Source: Sequoia sempervirens (taxonomy: Eukaryota > Streptophyta > Pinopsida > Cupressales > Cupressaceae). Taken from it: a DNA stretch of 64,000 bases. Of the stretch, positions 33,516 to 46,149 are shown piece after piece. Position 1 is the stretch's first letter, and the number at the start of each line of letters is the position of its first letter. The notes below the pieces were generated by a model, which ran no database searches, was not told where the DNA came from, and saw nothing but the letters and a program-made list of their open reading frames with translations. The stretch lies in assembly GCA_007258455.2 (NCBI GenBank), contig VDFB02193867.1:527364751-527428750 (forward strand). The letters are read 5' to 3'. Position numbers and translations under genes: made by a program.

Positions 33516-35691
33516 ATGGCAAACCGCTCCTCTTGGACGCTCTTCCTTTCCTTCTCTTTGATCGTCACTATATACTCTTTTATGGCATGCGCAGGAAACA
33601 TTAGCTTTGCTTTCCCTCCCCAAACAGATATCACGCTATTTTCTGTTGCTTACTTTCAAGTAGATAAAATACAACTCACCAATGATGTAGCCACTAGTAG
33701 CTTGAAACAGAGTTTAGGTTGGGCCACTTACAACAAACCAGTTCCTCTATGGGACAACTCATCTGGGGCTCTCGCAAGTTTTACATCACATTTTCAGTTC
33801 CTGATCACAAGCTTTAGCGCGATTTCAGGGGACGGGCTCACTTTCTTCATTGCTCCTTTCGACTCTGAACCGCTCCTAAATGCTGCGGGTGGATGGCTGG
33901 GTCTCTTTAACCAAACAACAGATGGTAACATTTCAAATCATGTAGTGGCCGTCGAGTTCGACACATTCATGAACAGCTATGACCCCGATGACAACCATGT
34001 GGGAATAGACGTCAATTCAGTTGTTTCCAAGGCGAACGTTTCGCTTAGCTCTAAAGAAGAATTTCTAAACAATACTCTCAGAAACGGAAGAGCTTGGGAC
34101 GCGTGGGTAGATTATGATGGGAGTACAAAGCAGTTACAGGTATTTCCTTTATATAACCCTTCCGCTAATCTCAATAATATTTCTAAACCCATGAGCCCCA
34201 TTTCGACCTATCATATAAACCTGCGTGAGTATATTCTGGAAAAGGTCAGGGTTGGCCTCTCCGCATCCACTGGAGAGGCATTTGAAACCCACACAGTCCT
34301 GGCTTGGGATTTCTCTTGTGTATATTCGTGGGATATCTTTTCTGCTCCCCCTCCGAACAATATTCCCTCTTCTGCCCCGTTATATACAGTTCCCTCACCA
34401 TCAAGAACTCAAAATAGTAGCCAGAAAATTATCTTGATATCCGTCTTGGTCTGTTTCCTGGGCATCTGCTGTTTTTTGTTTATTGCTGGGCGGTGGTATT
34501 TCAAACACAAAGAAACGAGGCCGGATAATCAAGGTGAGGAGGGAGACATAGAGCTGGACGAACAGTTTGCTCAAGGTCCCCGCAAGTTCTCTTACGCCGA
34601 GCTCAGCACCGCTACCCGTAACTTTAGCGAAGATGAAATACTGGGAAGAGGAGGCTTCGGAGGTGTCTACAGAGGCATCTTGCCTACAACCAACGAGACA
34701 GTAGCTATAAAGAGAATATCCCAAGGATCGAGGCAGGGCAAAAAAATACATTTCAGAGGTTACCATAATCAGTAATTTGAGACACCGGAACCTTGTGCGA
34801 CTCTTGGGATGGTGTCATGAACAAGGCGAGTTGCTTCTTGTCTACGAATTCCTGCCAAATGAAAGTCTAGATAGATACATATTCAGTGAAAGCGAGGGTT
34901 GTTTGAATTGGGAGCGAAGGTACAGCGTTGCTTGTGGCATAGCTTCTGCTCTCATTTATTTTCACGAGGAGTGGGATCAGTGCGTTGTTCACAGAGACGT
35001 GAAGGCGAGCAATGTCTTGTTGGACTCAAATTTCAATGCAAAGCTGGGGGATTTTGGTCTGGCAAGAATGATAGAACCTGATCTCGATGCCTCCCGTACA
35101 ACCGAGGTTGCAGGGACACGTGGATATATAGCGCCAGAGTATATAGAAATCAGAAAGGCCAGCCCAGAATCAGACGTGTATAGCTTTGGAGCCGTGGCTT
35201 TGGAAATTGCCTGCGGAAGACAACCCATTGATTACTCCCTGGACGAATACAATTTCAGAGTGGTGGCCTGGGTTTGGTATTTGCGTAGGCAAGGGAAGAT
35301 TTTGGATGCGGCAGACAAAAAGCTAAAGGGAAATTTCAATCGTGAAGAAATGGAGCTCCTGATGCTGGTTGGATTGTTGTGTTCTCATCCGGACCCAAAC
35401 GAGAGACCCACGATGAGAGAGGTATGAAAGATCTTAAAATTTGAGTCTGTGTTGCCGTATGTTCCTCTGAATATGCCTGTAGCTGTGTATGCCGACAATC
35501 TTACTTCTCACGCTGGGTCGTCCTCAACTGAGTTGCTCTCGACATCCAACCCTCGCTCCTCGCGTTCTTCCGCTTCTGCAAGGAGCAAAGATAAAATTCT
35601 AGTCCTCGCATATCTAACTCAGAAGCCCGTTAAGCGTGTTCTTCGCTTTGACTTGGTACGGGATAATGTAATTGTTAGCGTTCACATGTAA
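33516..35691 (+). pseudogene. L-type lectin receptor-like kinase, frameshifted and with a premature stop
   Basis: A single-exon gene encoding about 725 codons if its one frameshift is ignored. In order: a signal peptide (MANRSSWTLFLSFSLIVTIY), a legume-lectin domain (residues ~25-270; SGDGLTFFIAPF, VVAVEFDT, DPDDNHVGIDVN), one membrane span (~305-327) and a Ser/Thr kinase (from ~357; loop GRGGFG, VAIK lysine, HRDVKASN, GDFGLAR, GTRGYIAPEY, NERPTMREV). Such proteins sense signals outside the cell at the plasma membrane. The seven-A run at 34740-34746 lies where two bases have been lost, before the kinase helix C; the frame shifts and stops at 34775. The rest reads on from 34757 and meets an in-frame TGA at 35425-35427, after which 87 more codons continue to TAA at 35689. 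ATG 33516 is preferred because the open frame before it starts only with GTG. The higher GC than its surroundings fits a recent gene. Confidence 0.9.
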
Positions 35692-38508
35692 ACAGTGGTA
35701 CTTATCTTCTGTGTCTAATATTTTCAGGTGTTATATTAAGTTCCTAGGCCATGGATCGTCTTTCATTATTGTTTTTGTTTTGCATCTTGATATGATATGT
35801 GTGGGTCAACTTAAGTGCGGAGTATGTAAACTGAGTTGTATTTTGAACTTTCTTTGACTTTTTTATTTCTTTGTTTACCTAGTTTCCTCAACACCACAAC
35901 TCATTTTGTAGTGCTTTCTATACATATAATGAATTTGAATTATACTAATCTTCAAAAGTCATTACGTCAAGTAATAAGTACATATGGATAGATTATCATG
36001 ATTTAGGTGTAAACAAAACAAAAGAGTGTGCACAAAGATCAAATTTATTTCTAGGGTTAAGTTTGATATATTATTAATTAAGAATGATCATCACTTATGA
36101 ACTAATTATTAGTTCCTGCTTATTTATAGGTGGAAACTAATGTTTTTCTGCAGTTTTTATCATGAGTTCTTTTGGGGAGTTGGGTCAGGAGGGTAAAGAA
36201 ATGTTTAACCTATGGTGTGAAGGGGTTTCTTTATTAAAGTGCAATTTCAGTTATTTTTAAAATTTTCTGATTGATAGGTGTTAAATTAGCCGTGGTTTTT
36301 TTTTTCTATGTACAAATTGTTGTTTCTGACCAACCAATAAACAACAAATGGAGGAATTTTTTTATATCTTACTAATGTTTTCAGGCTGTTGTCGTGTCTT
36401 TGCAATGAAGTTGCTGATAGATAGGTGGCATTCTTGAATGGAGTTCACATGCCTTGCCTATGCTATCACATTTTGCATTCATGGCTAGCAGCCAAAAGAT
36501 TATTTGCAATATTTACTCATTGCAAAGGATTACCTACTCTGTTTACTCTGGTATTAAGACTTAACTCTGTCAAGCAAAGGATTACTTGCATTGTTTATTC
36601 ATTTGTACATTTGTACAGATTATTTGGTTAGGATAATATCTGTATTTGTGAGAGGGTTTATAACTATTATGTTGGAAGTAAAAGGGGAGGCTGTCGTAAG
36701 CTCCTATATCTTTTACATTATCATTTTATAATTATTTAGCTCTCTGTAATGGATTCCGTTTACACTCTGTATCCCTGCATACCAAACAAAATAGGAAGAA
36801 AATTCCTAAATTATTAGAAATTTAGGGTTTCTTCATGGAAAAGATTTGCTGCAGACATGCAGCATGAATTATCATAGTTTTGAGGTTGAAAATCTACCAA
36901 CCACGAAGCCTTTCTTTTTACTATTTCTTAGCTTGTTTTGAAATATTTTGAACAAAGCAACCTTTGCGCTTTCCTTCACTTTGTGTGGTGCTCTTCATTT
37001 TCTTTATGGAATTGAATAATGAACCATTGCTCTCTGTGGTTCGGCTTGTCGAACCATTTGATTCTTTGGCAGATGGGTTACCTAGTTTCTGAGTAGAGCC
37101 ATTGTTAAGTGCAAGTTAGACTTGTGATTCCTTTCTTTTAGCTTCTAGAGCATCTGCTTCAGTTCTTGTGTCATGCTTTGATAACCATAGCGAAGCATGG
37201 GTATGCTTGGTTTCTAGAGAAACATCATTTCTCTCGGTTTCTAAGGGAACACAAATATTCTACAACCATCAAATATAGAAAAATATCAACTATAGTGGAG
37301 GATGAAAAGAGACATTTTGATGATTTCATCACTGTTAAAGCGTTGTTTCAACAGTTATCGAGCAAGTAACATCGCCTTTAGAACGAGGACGCTGGTTATC
37401 ATGTTTGGGGTCGAAAACATCAGAAATTCAGGCTATTTAAAAACAATATTTTTCAAAATTTAAAAAAGTGGTCGGCCCATGCGGAGGTATGCACTTTTGG
37501 CCAGGAATACACATTTTGTTTTAAACTTATAAGGAATACACATTTTGTTTTAAACTTGCAGATAATAATATAGTGTAGGCACTTTAAAGAGGTAAAGATA
37601 AGAATTTCTAGGTGTAAAAGCTCACAAATATAAACCCCAGTGGCGTGCTTGTTTGGAAAACCAAAGAAAATGCGGCCCTATTTCTGTATTACTCCCTAGA
37701 TCCTAAGAACAAGTTCTATTTGCCAAAATTGCAGTCATTCTGAGGTGCACGCGGTAGAACCTAAAGCATTAAAACAAAGTTTTATCTTCGAAACCATGAA
37801 TACATTATTGAGCGTGTGCCCTAGGATGTGAAGAAAAAAGAAGGAAATTTTCACAAATTGCAGTGCAAATGCATTAGAAAATGAACACAAAAATTTTGAG
37901 CACAAATTTGATTGCATGGTGCAGAATTGTCTCTCTACTGTCACATCCACACTTGGGAATAAGAATCTTGAATTTTTATGTGCAAGTAATCTACATTTTA
38001 TTATTTGAATCACTACTTATTTTGAATATTTATAAACACTTGTGATTTTAAGTCATGTAATCTTATTAAGTCATGATTATTACAACAATATGCCCCATTT
38101 TTATTCCTTCCTCCATATCAACATGACAAGATTTACTATTACTATTTAGCATGACCATTTTGTTATTTTGTAAATGTCGATATAAGTTTTGCTTTTTGTA
38201 TGCTTTTACTTGATGGGCATAAAGGCATACAAGTCATGTTTTGTGTGAAAAATATGATTACAATCTAGAGGTTATTGACACAAGCACTTATAACGAGTCT
38301 CTCACAATCAAATTCAATGAATCGTGAAAATCATCAAAATATAAGAATTATTAATAGGATCCAATCCCATTTTAACCCACAACAAAGCCAGCACTGAAAC
38401 AACTATAGTTGCTTTCGTGGGATCAACTGCTCATTACTCGAAACTTTGCGTTCAGGTCTTGATCTCATTATAGATTTTCTATAGCCACTTGGTCTCGATA
38501 TACTGGGG
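35692..38508. other. Gene-free stretch after the receptor kinase
   Basis: Open frames are short and without motifs. The one at 37166-37369 (67 residues, charged) is the best of them but matches nothing I recognise and has no second exon. A 26-bp unit AGGAATACACATTTTGTTTT.. is tandemly doubled at 37503-37528 and 37532-37557. Confidence 0.5.
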
Positions 38509-39507
38509 ATGTTAACACAATTAGAAACTTTATTGTTTCTTGAGATAACCGATGTTCAACTTGGCGTGATATCTATCGTTGCCTCGCTTTAGTGTAAGCT
38601 AACTAATATAAACTCCCTTTGTTGTTTCCTAAATTCCCCTGATTTTCCTCCGAGGTTTTCTTTCCTACTTTTGCTTTATCCTTGTAAATCATCGTATTTT
38701 CATGGTGAATAATGAGAAGTTATCATTTTTTTTGCTCTAAATTTCTCTATTTTACAAGTTGTGTTCTTTCTTTTCCAGCTAGATTCAAATGTGTTATGCA
38801 GGTTTATTAAAAAAAATTCACATGGTATCAGAGCTGAGGTAAGTTTGAGTGTAAATTCACTTTATATTGTGTGAATTTATTACCATTTTAATTTGAGTGT
38901 GGGGAAGTGTTGAATGACATCATGGATCTGGGTCATTATTACTCTTGTGTTCATGTTCATGGGCGTGGCTTGATTGAAGGTTACAATTCATCAATTGCTT
39001 GTATTGTGGCACTAAAACTTTCCAAAAGGAAATTATTCACAGTTAATCCTTCATCTCAATTTGTGCAACTGTATAATTTGCAACTCGAGCAATATTCCTA
39101 AATTCTCACATGGTATTTTCTTGATTTACCATATTTCTTGGTTGATTTTGACCATGATTATGTTGTGGCTTATTTAAGCTTGGAGACTCTTACTCAATTT
39201 TTAGAGACACATGTTGAGTCTTCATCCTTCCTCCTTTTAGTTGGACATGGAGTGGCTTCTTCATCAACCTATAGATTTGTTTCTTCCCAAGGGAAGACAT
39301 GTTGCTTATTGACACTAGGTCATCTTTTGTTTCCTCCGAGTTTTTATTTCCTACGATTGGTTGTAACCTTGTAAATCATCGCATTTTCATGGTAAATAAT
39401 GAGAAGTTATCATTTTTTTCTTACTCTAAAATTTCTCTGTTCTACAAGTTTCGTTCTTTCTTTTCTAGCTAGATTCAATTGTGTTGTGTAGGTTTATTAA
39501 AATTTTA
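38509..39507 (+). mobile_element. Miniature LTR element with Met primer-binding site (TRIM-like)
   Basis: A direct repeat (38647-38820 and 39333-39507; CCTCCGAG.. to GGTTTATTAAAA, about 85% similar) flanks a very short centre. Immediately after the first copy is TGGTATCAGAGC (38823-38834), the standard plant initiator-Met primer-binding site. GAGTGTGGGGAAG (38895-38907) is a polypurine-like tract touching TGTTGAATGAC, a plausible start of a 600-bp right LTR. The left LTR may start TGTTAACACAATTAG at 38509, giving ~314 bp. The two LTRs share only their last ~175 bp, so their U3 parts differ. The internal domain would be ~85 bases with no coding capacity. Confidence 0.55.
38823..38834 (+). other. 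Primer-binding site (initiator tRNA-Met type)
   Basis: TGGTATCAGAGC, followed by TGAGG, directly after the first copy of the repeat 38647-38820. It is the exact plant primer-binding sequence for initiator methionine tRNA. Confidence 0.85.
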
Positions 39508-42159
39508 TAGGGGACTCCACCTCTTATGGATTTAGAACCAAGCGATATGATAGGGCTGAGTGTGATTTTACTCCTCAAATCACTAACTTCTCTCTTTGAC
39601 CTCTTGAAACTTTGATTGGGCATTCTTATTTGACTTGAAATTCATGATAAAGTTCTTGATGGTCCATAATGCATGCTTTGACAATTACTTCTTATGATTA
39701 TATTTTCTTCTCATCAGAAGTCACACCTATAACCTTTGTATCTCACTTCTTACACTACTCACTATCCACTGTGATGACTAGTATTCATTCATTTTAAACC
39801 ATGACACCGATTGAAATGTCCATGTATATGTTTTATTTTTATGGTTCTCATTATTAGTTGTTCACTATTTGATGACTCTTATACTTTTCTGCCATCATAG
39901 TCTTTGCTGGCATAAATTTTGTCACTTAACTATTGGGGGAGAATCCACTACCATCACTTAACTATTAACTATAGACTACCATTAGTTTTTACATATGGTT
40001 GTGAACCATAAATATCTATCATCCTAGTCATGATAACATAATTGATTTCTTGATTTCCTTATAAATATTACAAATTCCTTGCCTCCCTTACTCATCCTTC
40101 TAGCACAATGCCACCATTATGTTTTACATAGATAAAATTTCAAGTATTTTTGTCATTTCACTAAAAAACTAATTATTAGTCACTTTGAAGTTTTATATTT
40201 CTTCTTCTAGATATATAGTCACATGCATTATATCTATTGTATATTTTTTTTTTTTGAAATATTGATGATCATGATTCACTGTCTAGATCATGGCAACAAT
40301 CAATGAATCAAATGCACTGGAGAAGTTTGTAACAAATCCATTAACGAAAGAGGAATTTGTTGATTCAAATACATACATTGAAATCCTTATTAAGAAACTC
40401 ACCAAATCAATTGCAAATCAATTAGACAAGATAATTCAATAAATGGAAGATGATGCATTGTAAATGGTTACCGTTCAAGAAAATGAGATTGTTCAAATAC
40501 CAGACTTGGTAGACAAGTTTCATAAAACACACAAAAAAGTTGCATGATTTTGCACATTTTTGAAAGAAATATTTTACAATGAATAGGGATCCTCTAGATA
40601 GATAATAAAATAATTAATGTTGTTTATAAATCATAATTAGTGTATACAAACAAGGATACTTTATAGAGTTGTGTTAACATTAAATAACTAATATAAATAA
40701 TATTTTTTTCAATACTTTAACTTCTATGAATAGTATTTTTGATCAGGACTTTGATGTATATTTCTAAAAAAATTTGTTCATACATCATCTATGTGAATAG
40801 TTGAACTTGTGTTTTTATAAACATCTCTTGTGAACAATACAGTCCTGCCCTTCAAAGACCTTTGTGCTACTTCAACATAATGGGCTATAGTATATGCAAC
40901 CACTCCCTAATTAGAGAACAACATTTGCAGAGAAACATATTGCTAAGAGTTTCTAAATAATCTACATAGTTGTTTTTTATTCACTATTTTGAAATTTTCT
41001 AAGATTCTAAATACATTATCTCTATCTTAAAATAAATAACATATATGTTATGGCCATGGAACAAGAATAAAACAAATTTTCCACCCACAAGTCTACACAC
41101 AAAATTTATAATGGTATGCAAATTTTTCTCATTCACTTCTATTCACATTTCACTAAGTTTCCTTTTGAGCTATGGTTTATTTTTTGTGTTTTACAGATAT
41201 TAAAATTTAATATTTTTTTTATTATTATGATGGTTTCTAGTTTCATGGTAGATAGTGGGATTGATGTTAATCATGAGTTTCAACTATGCACTTGCTTCTT
41301 GCAAATTTGTATATTATAGATATCCAACACTTTATCATACACAAAGATTTAGTTTCTCACATATTTGTTGAGTACTTAAACATTTACCCTTATAATATAG
41401 ATCATATACTGCACTATTATCAATTTTCTTTTTTAAAAGTTCAACTCACTTTTAGATAATATTACTCTTTGCCCTTGTTTTAGCTTTCTCTTGTTCTAGT
41501 CATCTTCTTCCACCATACACATCCCTCCTCTGCAAGAAATTGGTTTCATGATAGTCAACATTAGAGGAGTTATTCTTCAATATTCTACTTGTAACAATTA
41601 TTGCTTACCTAATATGTAACATTACTTATGGATTTTGACATATGCCCTTGTTATTCGCTTGTAAATATTCAACTATAGACATTTATGTACAATATAATTT
41701 TTCCATGTTTATAAACAAAATGTCCTTGTTCCATATGACTTATTTATGTTAATTTAATTCTACAAATTGCAAATTGTTTGCTATTCCCTCCAAGAAATTA
41801 TGATTCTTATTTTTGAATCACCAACATATGTTTGTCATGATGTCTAAGGAAGAAGAACTAGTGACCAGATATAAAGCCTTAGTGATACTAACCAGATGCT
41901 TTAAACATTGTTTCATTCCTATTAGAAAAAGAGACACTAGCTTTAGGCAAGGACTCCAGGTGTGGCACATGTCTTGTTAAATAAAAGAGTTTACACATAT
42001 TATTATTGATAATAAAAGTATAATATACTAAGTATTAGGAGATTTATATGATGCAATAAAATTATTTAATAATATGAAAGTTATCAATTAAAAAATATGA
42101 TTAAGATCATATTAACTATTAATTTGTGTTTGCAATAGATAGTATTATTAGTAATATCA
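39508..42159. other. Gene-free AT-rich stretch
   Basis: No recognisable gene. A 50-codon open frame from ATG 40290 (MATINESNALEKFVTNP..) ends in TAA and is followed at once by another short frame; it resembles coding text but matches nothing I know. The remaining frames are AT-driven. Confidence 0.45.
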
Positions 42160-43120
42160 TAACAATAAACACAATGAAGAGGTTAGAAAAGAGTCAAGGA
42201 AAACAAAGGAAGATAAGAGAAATATTAAAGCATAACACCTTCACCAAGAATATTTGCTTCTCTCTTTGATGAGAAGAAATGGAGTGCACTCTTATTCCAT
42301 TTGATTTTCTCTTGATGTTGATATGTCACGGATTTCTCAATACATTAGCATAACCTTGATATGATTAATAGTGATTACAAGATAATAGATCAAAATGATA
42401 GCATGTAAGTGTGATAATTATAGCTCAAGAGATTCTTAGGTAAAAATGAAGGATGATAACCTCTAGATATAGAGTCTTGAAGAAGAAAATCAATGGCTAG
42501 AAATGATTAATGATGGATGGCTAAGATTGAAGGAGGGTCAAAGTTAATGATGGATGGCTAAGATTGAAGGAGGGTCAAAGTTAATGATGGATATTATCTA
42601 GGTTTAGAATTGAGATAAGGAAAAAAACTTTATGAAAATGATTAAGATTAGGAGATTAGATGAGATGAGTGGATAAGATGAAAACTTTAACTTTTGGGTA
42701 GGTCTCTATGTTTAATGAATCTAAGAAAGGAGTTAGTTAGACATGTGAAGGGGACATTTGTCACATGAAGATAAATTTAGATTATGATCCATGTGAAGAA
42801 GATGGAGGTCTATGATTATATAGACAAGGATAAAGGATAAAATATAGTTAATTAAATAGATTTTAAGTATTTATTTAATTAATTGATCATGATGGGATAA
42901 TAGTTAAATAAATGATATATATTTATTTAATTAATGAATTAGGATAAGGGATGTTAATTAAATAGATGATAAATACATATTTATTTAATTAAGGGATTAG
43001 TATAAAGGTGGGAGAGGATGAAAAAAGAGAGAATAATATACATTTGTTTAATTAATTATTGAAGATAGGTTGAAATGAGGCATGGTTGGCTAAAGTCATA
43101 TTTTAGGTTTCTAAACACAC
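42160..43120 (-). repeat. Probable solo LTR of a Ty3 element
   Basis: On the minus strand the sequence starts TGTGTGTTTAGAAACCTAAA at 43120, comparable with TGTAGATACCTTAAATTG of the outer LTR. It next has a block of AATTAAATAA words (43050-42840) in the same position as in the outer LTR, then CT-rich text ending near 42160. No second copy was found nearby, so it is called solo and only by resemblance. Confidence 0.4.
42511..42584. repeat. Perfect 37-bp tandem duplication
   Basis: TGATGGATGGCTAAGATTGA.. (42511-42547) is repeated exactly at 42548-42584, and a third copy starts for about 9 bases. Inside the probable solo LTR. Confidence 0.9.
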
Positions 43121-43143
43121 AATGAAGTAAGTTATAATTCAAG

Positions 43144-43512
43144 GTGAATAACGGTCTTAGTATTATAAATAAATTATTAAATTGTGTACCCAAAGAGTAT
43201 GTACACAAATATGGAGAGCTAAAAAGTGGTGAGACAATCATATTTATGCAAATTTCTCACTTAAATTTAGAATACATGATGTGCGAAAATTATAATGGGA
43301 TTTTGTTAAGCTTGAACACGTTTTTGGTAGTGCAAGCATACCATAATGCAAGTGTATTCTTGTTTAGACTAATCAAATATTGTGCTCAGGTTCAGAACGA
43401 GGATCAATCTATTGATCCCAAGGGTTGCAAATGTAATTGGATTCCAAAGTATATGTTTAACAAGAAACATATGAAGATCAAGTATCCTTTTGATCCGATT
43501 CACATATTTTAG
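43144..43512 (+). CDS. Hypothetical open frame, 122 residues
   Basis: An uninterrupted ATG-to-TAG frame in AT-rich DNA with a fairly natural composition (LLNCVPKEYVHKYGELKSGE, and Cys and Trp near KGCKCNWIPKYMFNKKHMK). I recognise no family. It lies between the probable solo LTR and the repeat that bounds the minus-strand Ty3 element, so it may be an exon remnant or chance. No promoter or second exon is visible. Confidence 0.25.
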   Translation: MNNGLSIINKLLNCVPKEYVHKYGELKSGETIIFMQISHLNLEYMMCENYNGILLSLNTFLVVQAYHNASVFLFRLIKYCAQVQNEDQSIDPKGCKCNWIPKYMFNKKHMKIKYPFDPIHIF

Positions 43513-43754
43513 GATAAGATTTTGAAAAAGAATAGTATTTTTGGATCTTTACATCAAGCTTCATCTTTACTTTCCAACCATATGTTTTTTCTAATTCTTT
43601 TATCTTTAATTAATTTTAGTAATTTTTTTATTTATCACAAAAACATGTATTTTTTTTTATATAATTTTTGCCATATTCATCCAAATTTGAAAATGTACAT
43701 TTTCACATTCTATAAACTTCACTCTATACACATTGAAATTGTTCAAAATAGGGT

Positions 43755-43979
43755 TTTGATGGAATGGGGGTAGGCACCTATTTTCCTTATTTCCTTAGGA
43801 AAAAGTGATCCCCAAGGATAAGATTGAATTTCAACCCTTAGGTGATTCAACCTTAATGGAGATCTTGTTGTTTTCCTTATGATTGAGGATAGGGTAAATA
43901 TGCTTTTGGGAGATAAATGAAAAATAAAAAATGAATCCAATTATGCAATGTGAAACATGAATCATCAATTTAAAGTATA
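43755..43979 (-). repeat. Left bounding repeat (3' LTR part) of the minus-strand element
   Basis: Matches 51544-51775 with scattered changes, including GGAATGGGGGTAKGCACCTA and CCTTAATGGAGATCTTRTTG. On the minus strand it ends in CCATTCCATCAAA. Confidence 0.65.
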
Positions 43980-44076
43980 GTAGAAACAAAATCAATCAAA
44001 TTCTAGTAGATTTGAGAAGGGTAAGAAACTGTACACTTGTCACCAAAAGCTTCTATTGAGTTTCCTCTTGGCATAG

Positions 44077-44094
44077 ATTCACCCTAGGGCGAAT
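44077..44094. repeat. Palindromic motif copy 1 (ATTCACCCTAGGGYGAAT)
   Basis: 18-bp palindrome with one mismatch, followed by GGGTCC. Same motif as at 44874 and 51055. Confidence 0.8.
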
Positions 44095-44873
44095 GGGTCC
44101 TTCTACAGTGATCACAAATTTCTTTTCCTAATCCTCTACTCTTGGCTTTGCACTCCTAATTCCTTTAGATCTTACTGTTAGAAAGTCAGAGATAAATTCT
44201 GTAAGTGAGTTTTGGTGGCTTGAAAACTTCGATGGAAACTTTGAGAACTTTTCAAAATTGTAGTTTTGATCAATCTTCAATCCTTCTTCACCTGAAAATA
44301 TGTAGATACAAAGACAAAGGATTTTTTTTTGTTTTTTGTGAATGGGGGTTTTCCTCAATCAAACCCCATTTTGGTAATTAAAGCTTGAAATGAAATGAAA
44401 CATAAATGGAAGGAATGATGAATGAAAAACCATGCTATGTTGCAACTCACCAAACCCTTGAATGGAGATCCTCAGAGGACCGAAGTCTTACACATCTCTT
44501 CAAGGTCTTGATCTTGCATGAAATGGCTTGATTGGATGTTGATCTTGATAACTTGAATTTTGACTTGAATGCTTGAAACCTACATCACAATGTTAACTCC
44601 AAAAAATATGCATGAATAAAGATAACTTTGACATGATTCTTGAGATCTTGAATGATGCAACAAATGATTGAGAAATATGCTCTTAACAATAATATTTGCT
44701 TTTGTGAATTTTTCCTTAATGTTAGATGTCTTGAATTGATAAAATAACTATATATATAGTTAATTCTCTAATTTCACGATAATTAAACATCAAAGGATGA
44801 AAATTGGAAATTGAATTTGAATCATAAAAATGCCACCAAAAAAATGTTAAAAATTGGGGTCCTAAAATTAAGG

Positions 44874-44903
44874 GGACCCATTCTCCCTTGGGTGAATGGG
44901 TCC
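44874..44903. repeat. Palindromic motif copy 2
   Basis: 30 bp, GGACCCATTCTCCC joined to TTGGGTGAATGGGTCC; arms pair except near the centre and at one inner position. Confidence 0.75.
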
Positions 44904-46149
44904 TAAGACCTAAATCCAAGACACCAATTCCAAGGAAATTTAATTAATGTTTTCAATTGTTTAATACAAGTTTCCCTTTCAGAAAATAGGATTATTTAGG
45001 CTTTCAAAATGCATAATTGGGTCAATTAGAGGCTTAATTAAGTCTAATTTATTAAGGGACCCCAACTTAGTGTGAAAAAGTAAAAGAGTACGTTTTTCAA
45101 CACTACATTTAGCTCCCACTTTAGTGAGAGGATGAGCCCTATCCTCAATCTCACACTAAAGTAGAAAAACAAGCATCAAGAGAGGTCTAATTGTATAACT
45201 ATTGGAAAGATAAGAAAACAAAGGTCAAGGAGGGTGATCAAGCCCCCAAGATCTAAGATCTTATGGAAAACCAACAAAGGAAAAACACACATACCTAGAC
45301 GTTAAATATGCATCATCAAGACAAGATGCACAATTGTACAATGTCAAAATTAATGCAAAAATAAAAGGGGTGGATCAAGCCTTGATTGTTTGCCCAATAG
45401 AAATGGATTAAGCCTTAAATTTTTGTACAACAAATATTTATGTAAGTGGAAACCCATTGTCCATTATGCAAACAAAATATACTCACATGAGCTAGTGAAA
45501 TCTGCGATCAACTAGGTGAGCCCTAGAAGGTGGCTGATGGGAAAGTCATACCAGGTCTACAGGCTCCAACTCATCAACCATACCAAAGTTATGCCTCTTG
45601 ATAAATTTTATAATGTGGCACAAAAATGGTCACAAGGCTAGCAAGCAGTGTTATTCTAGGCACTCATGAAAAGGCTCCACTTGCAAGAAAGTTGTGATAT
45701 GCTTGGTGGCCATTTGAATACAATAGGATAGGATAGTCAAAGGTATTTTTGAAAGGTCTCACCTTAGGGAACATCATGCTCAATGTAACAAAGAGAGGAC
45801 TAATTGAGGATAAAAATTGACAACTTATGGAATGCAAGTTGTAGCATCACCACTAAGAGGAATGCCATATATGCCAAGAAAGATCATGCTCTTGAAGGAA
45901 GATCAAACCCAATGTCACCATCAAGAAGAAACATCACATGAAGTAAGAAGACCACACTTTGAAGAAAATAAAATTGGGGACGCGCATGTCCCCACTTTAA
46001 GGAAATTGTTAAACAACATGCTATGAGTAATTACTTTAAAATAAAACACAATAAATGCCAATATATTGGAGCTTTATTTGGAAAATCCCTATGTAAAACA
46101 TATATTTTGAAGTAGAGCTACATCATGGAAAGGAGGGTTCCCCCCCATG

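Noticed and set aside
37735..38013. 92-residue minus-strand open frame
   Set aside because: Hydrophobic low-complexity text without motif, promoter or homologous exon in view.
45960..46000. GGGGACGCGCATGTCCCC hairpin as a regulatory element
   Set aside because: A short six-pair stem in decayed retroelement DNA with no gene nearby.
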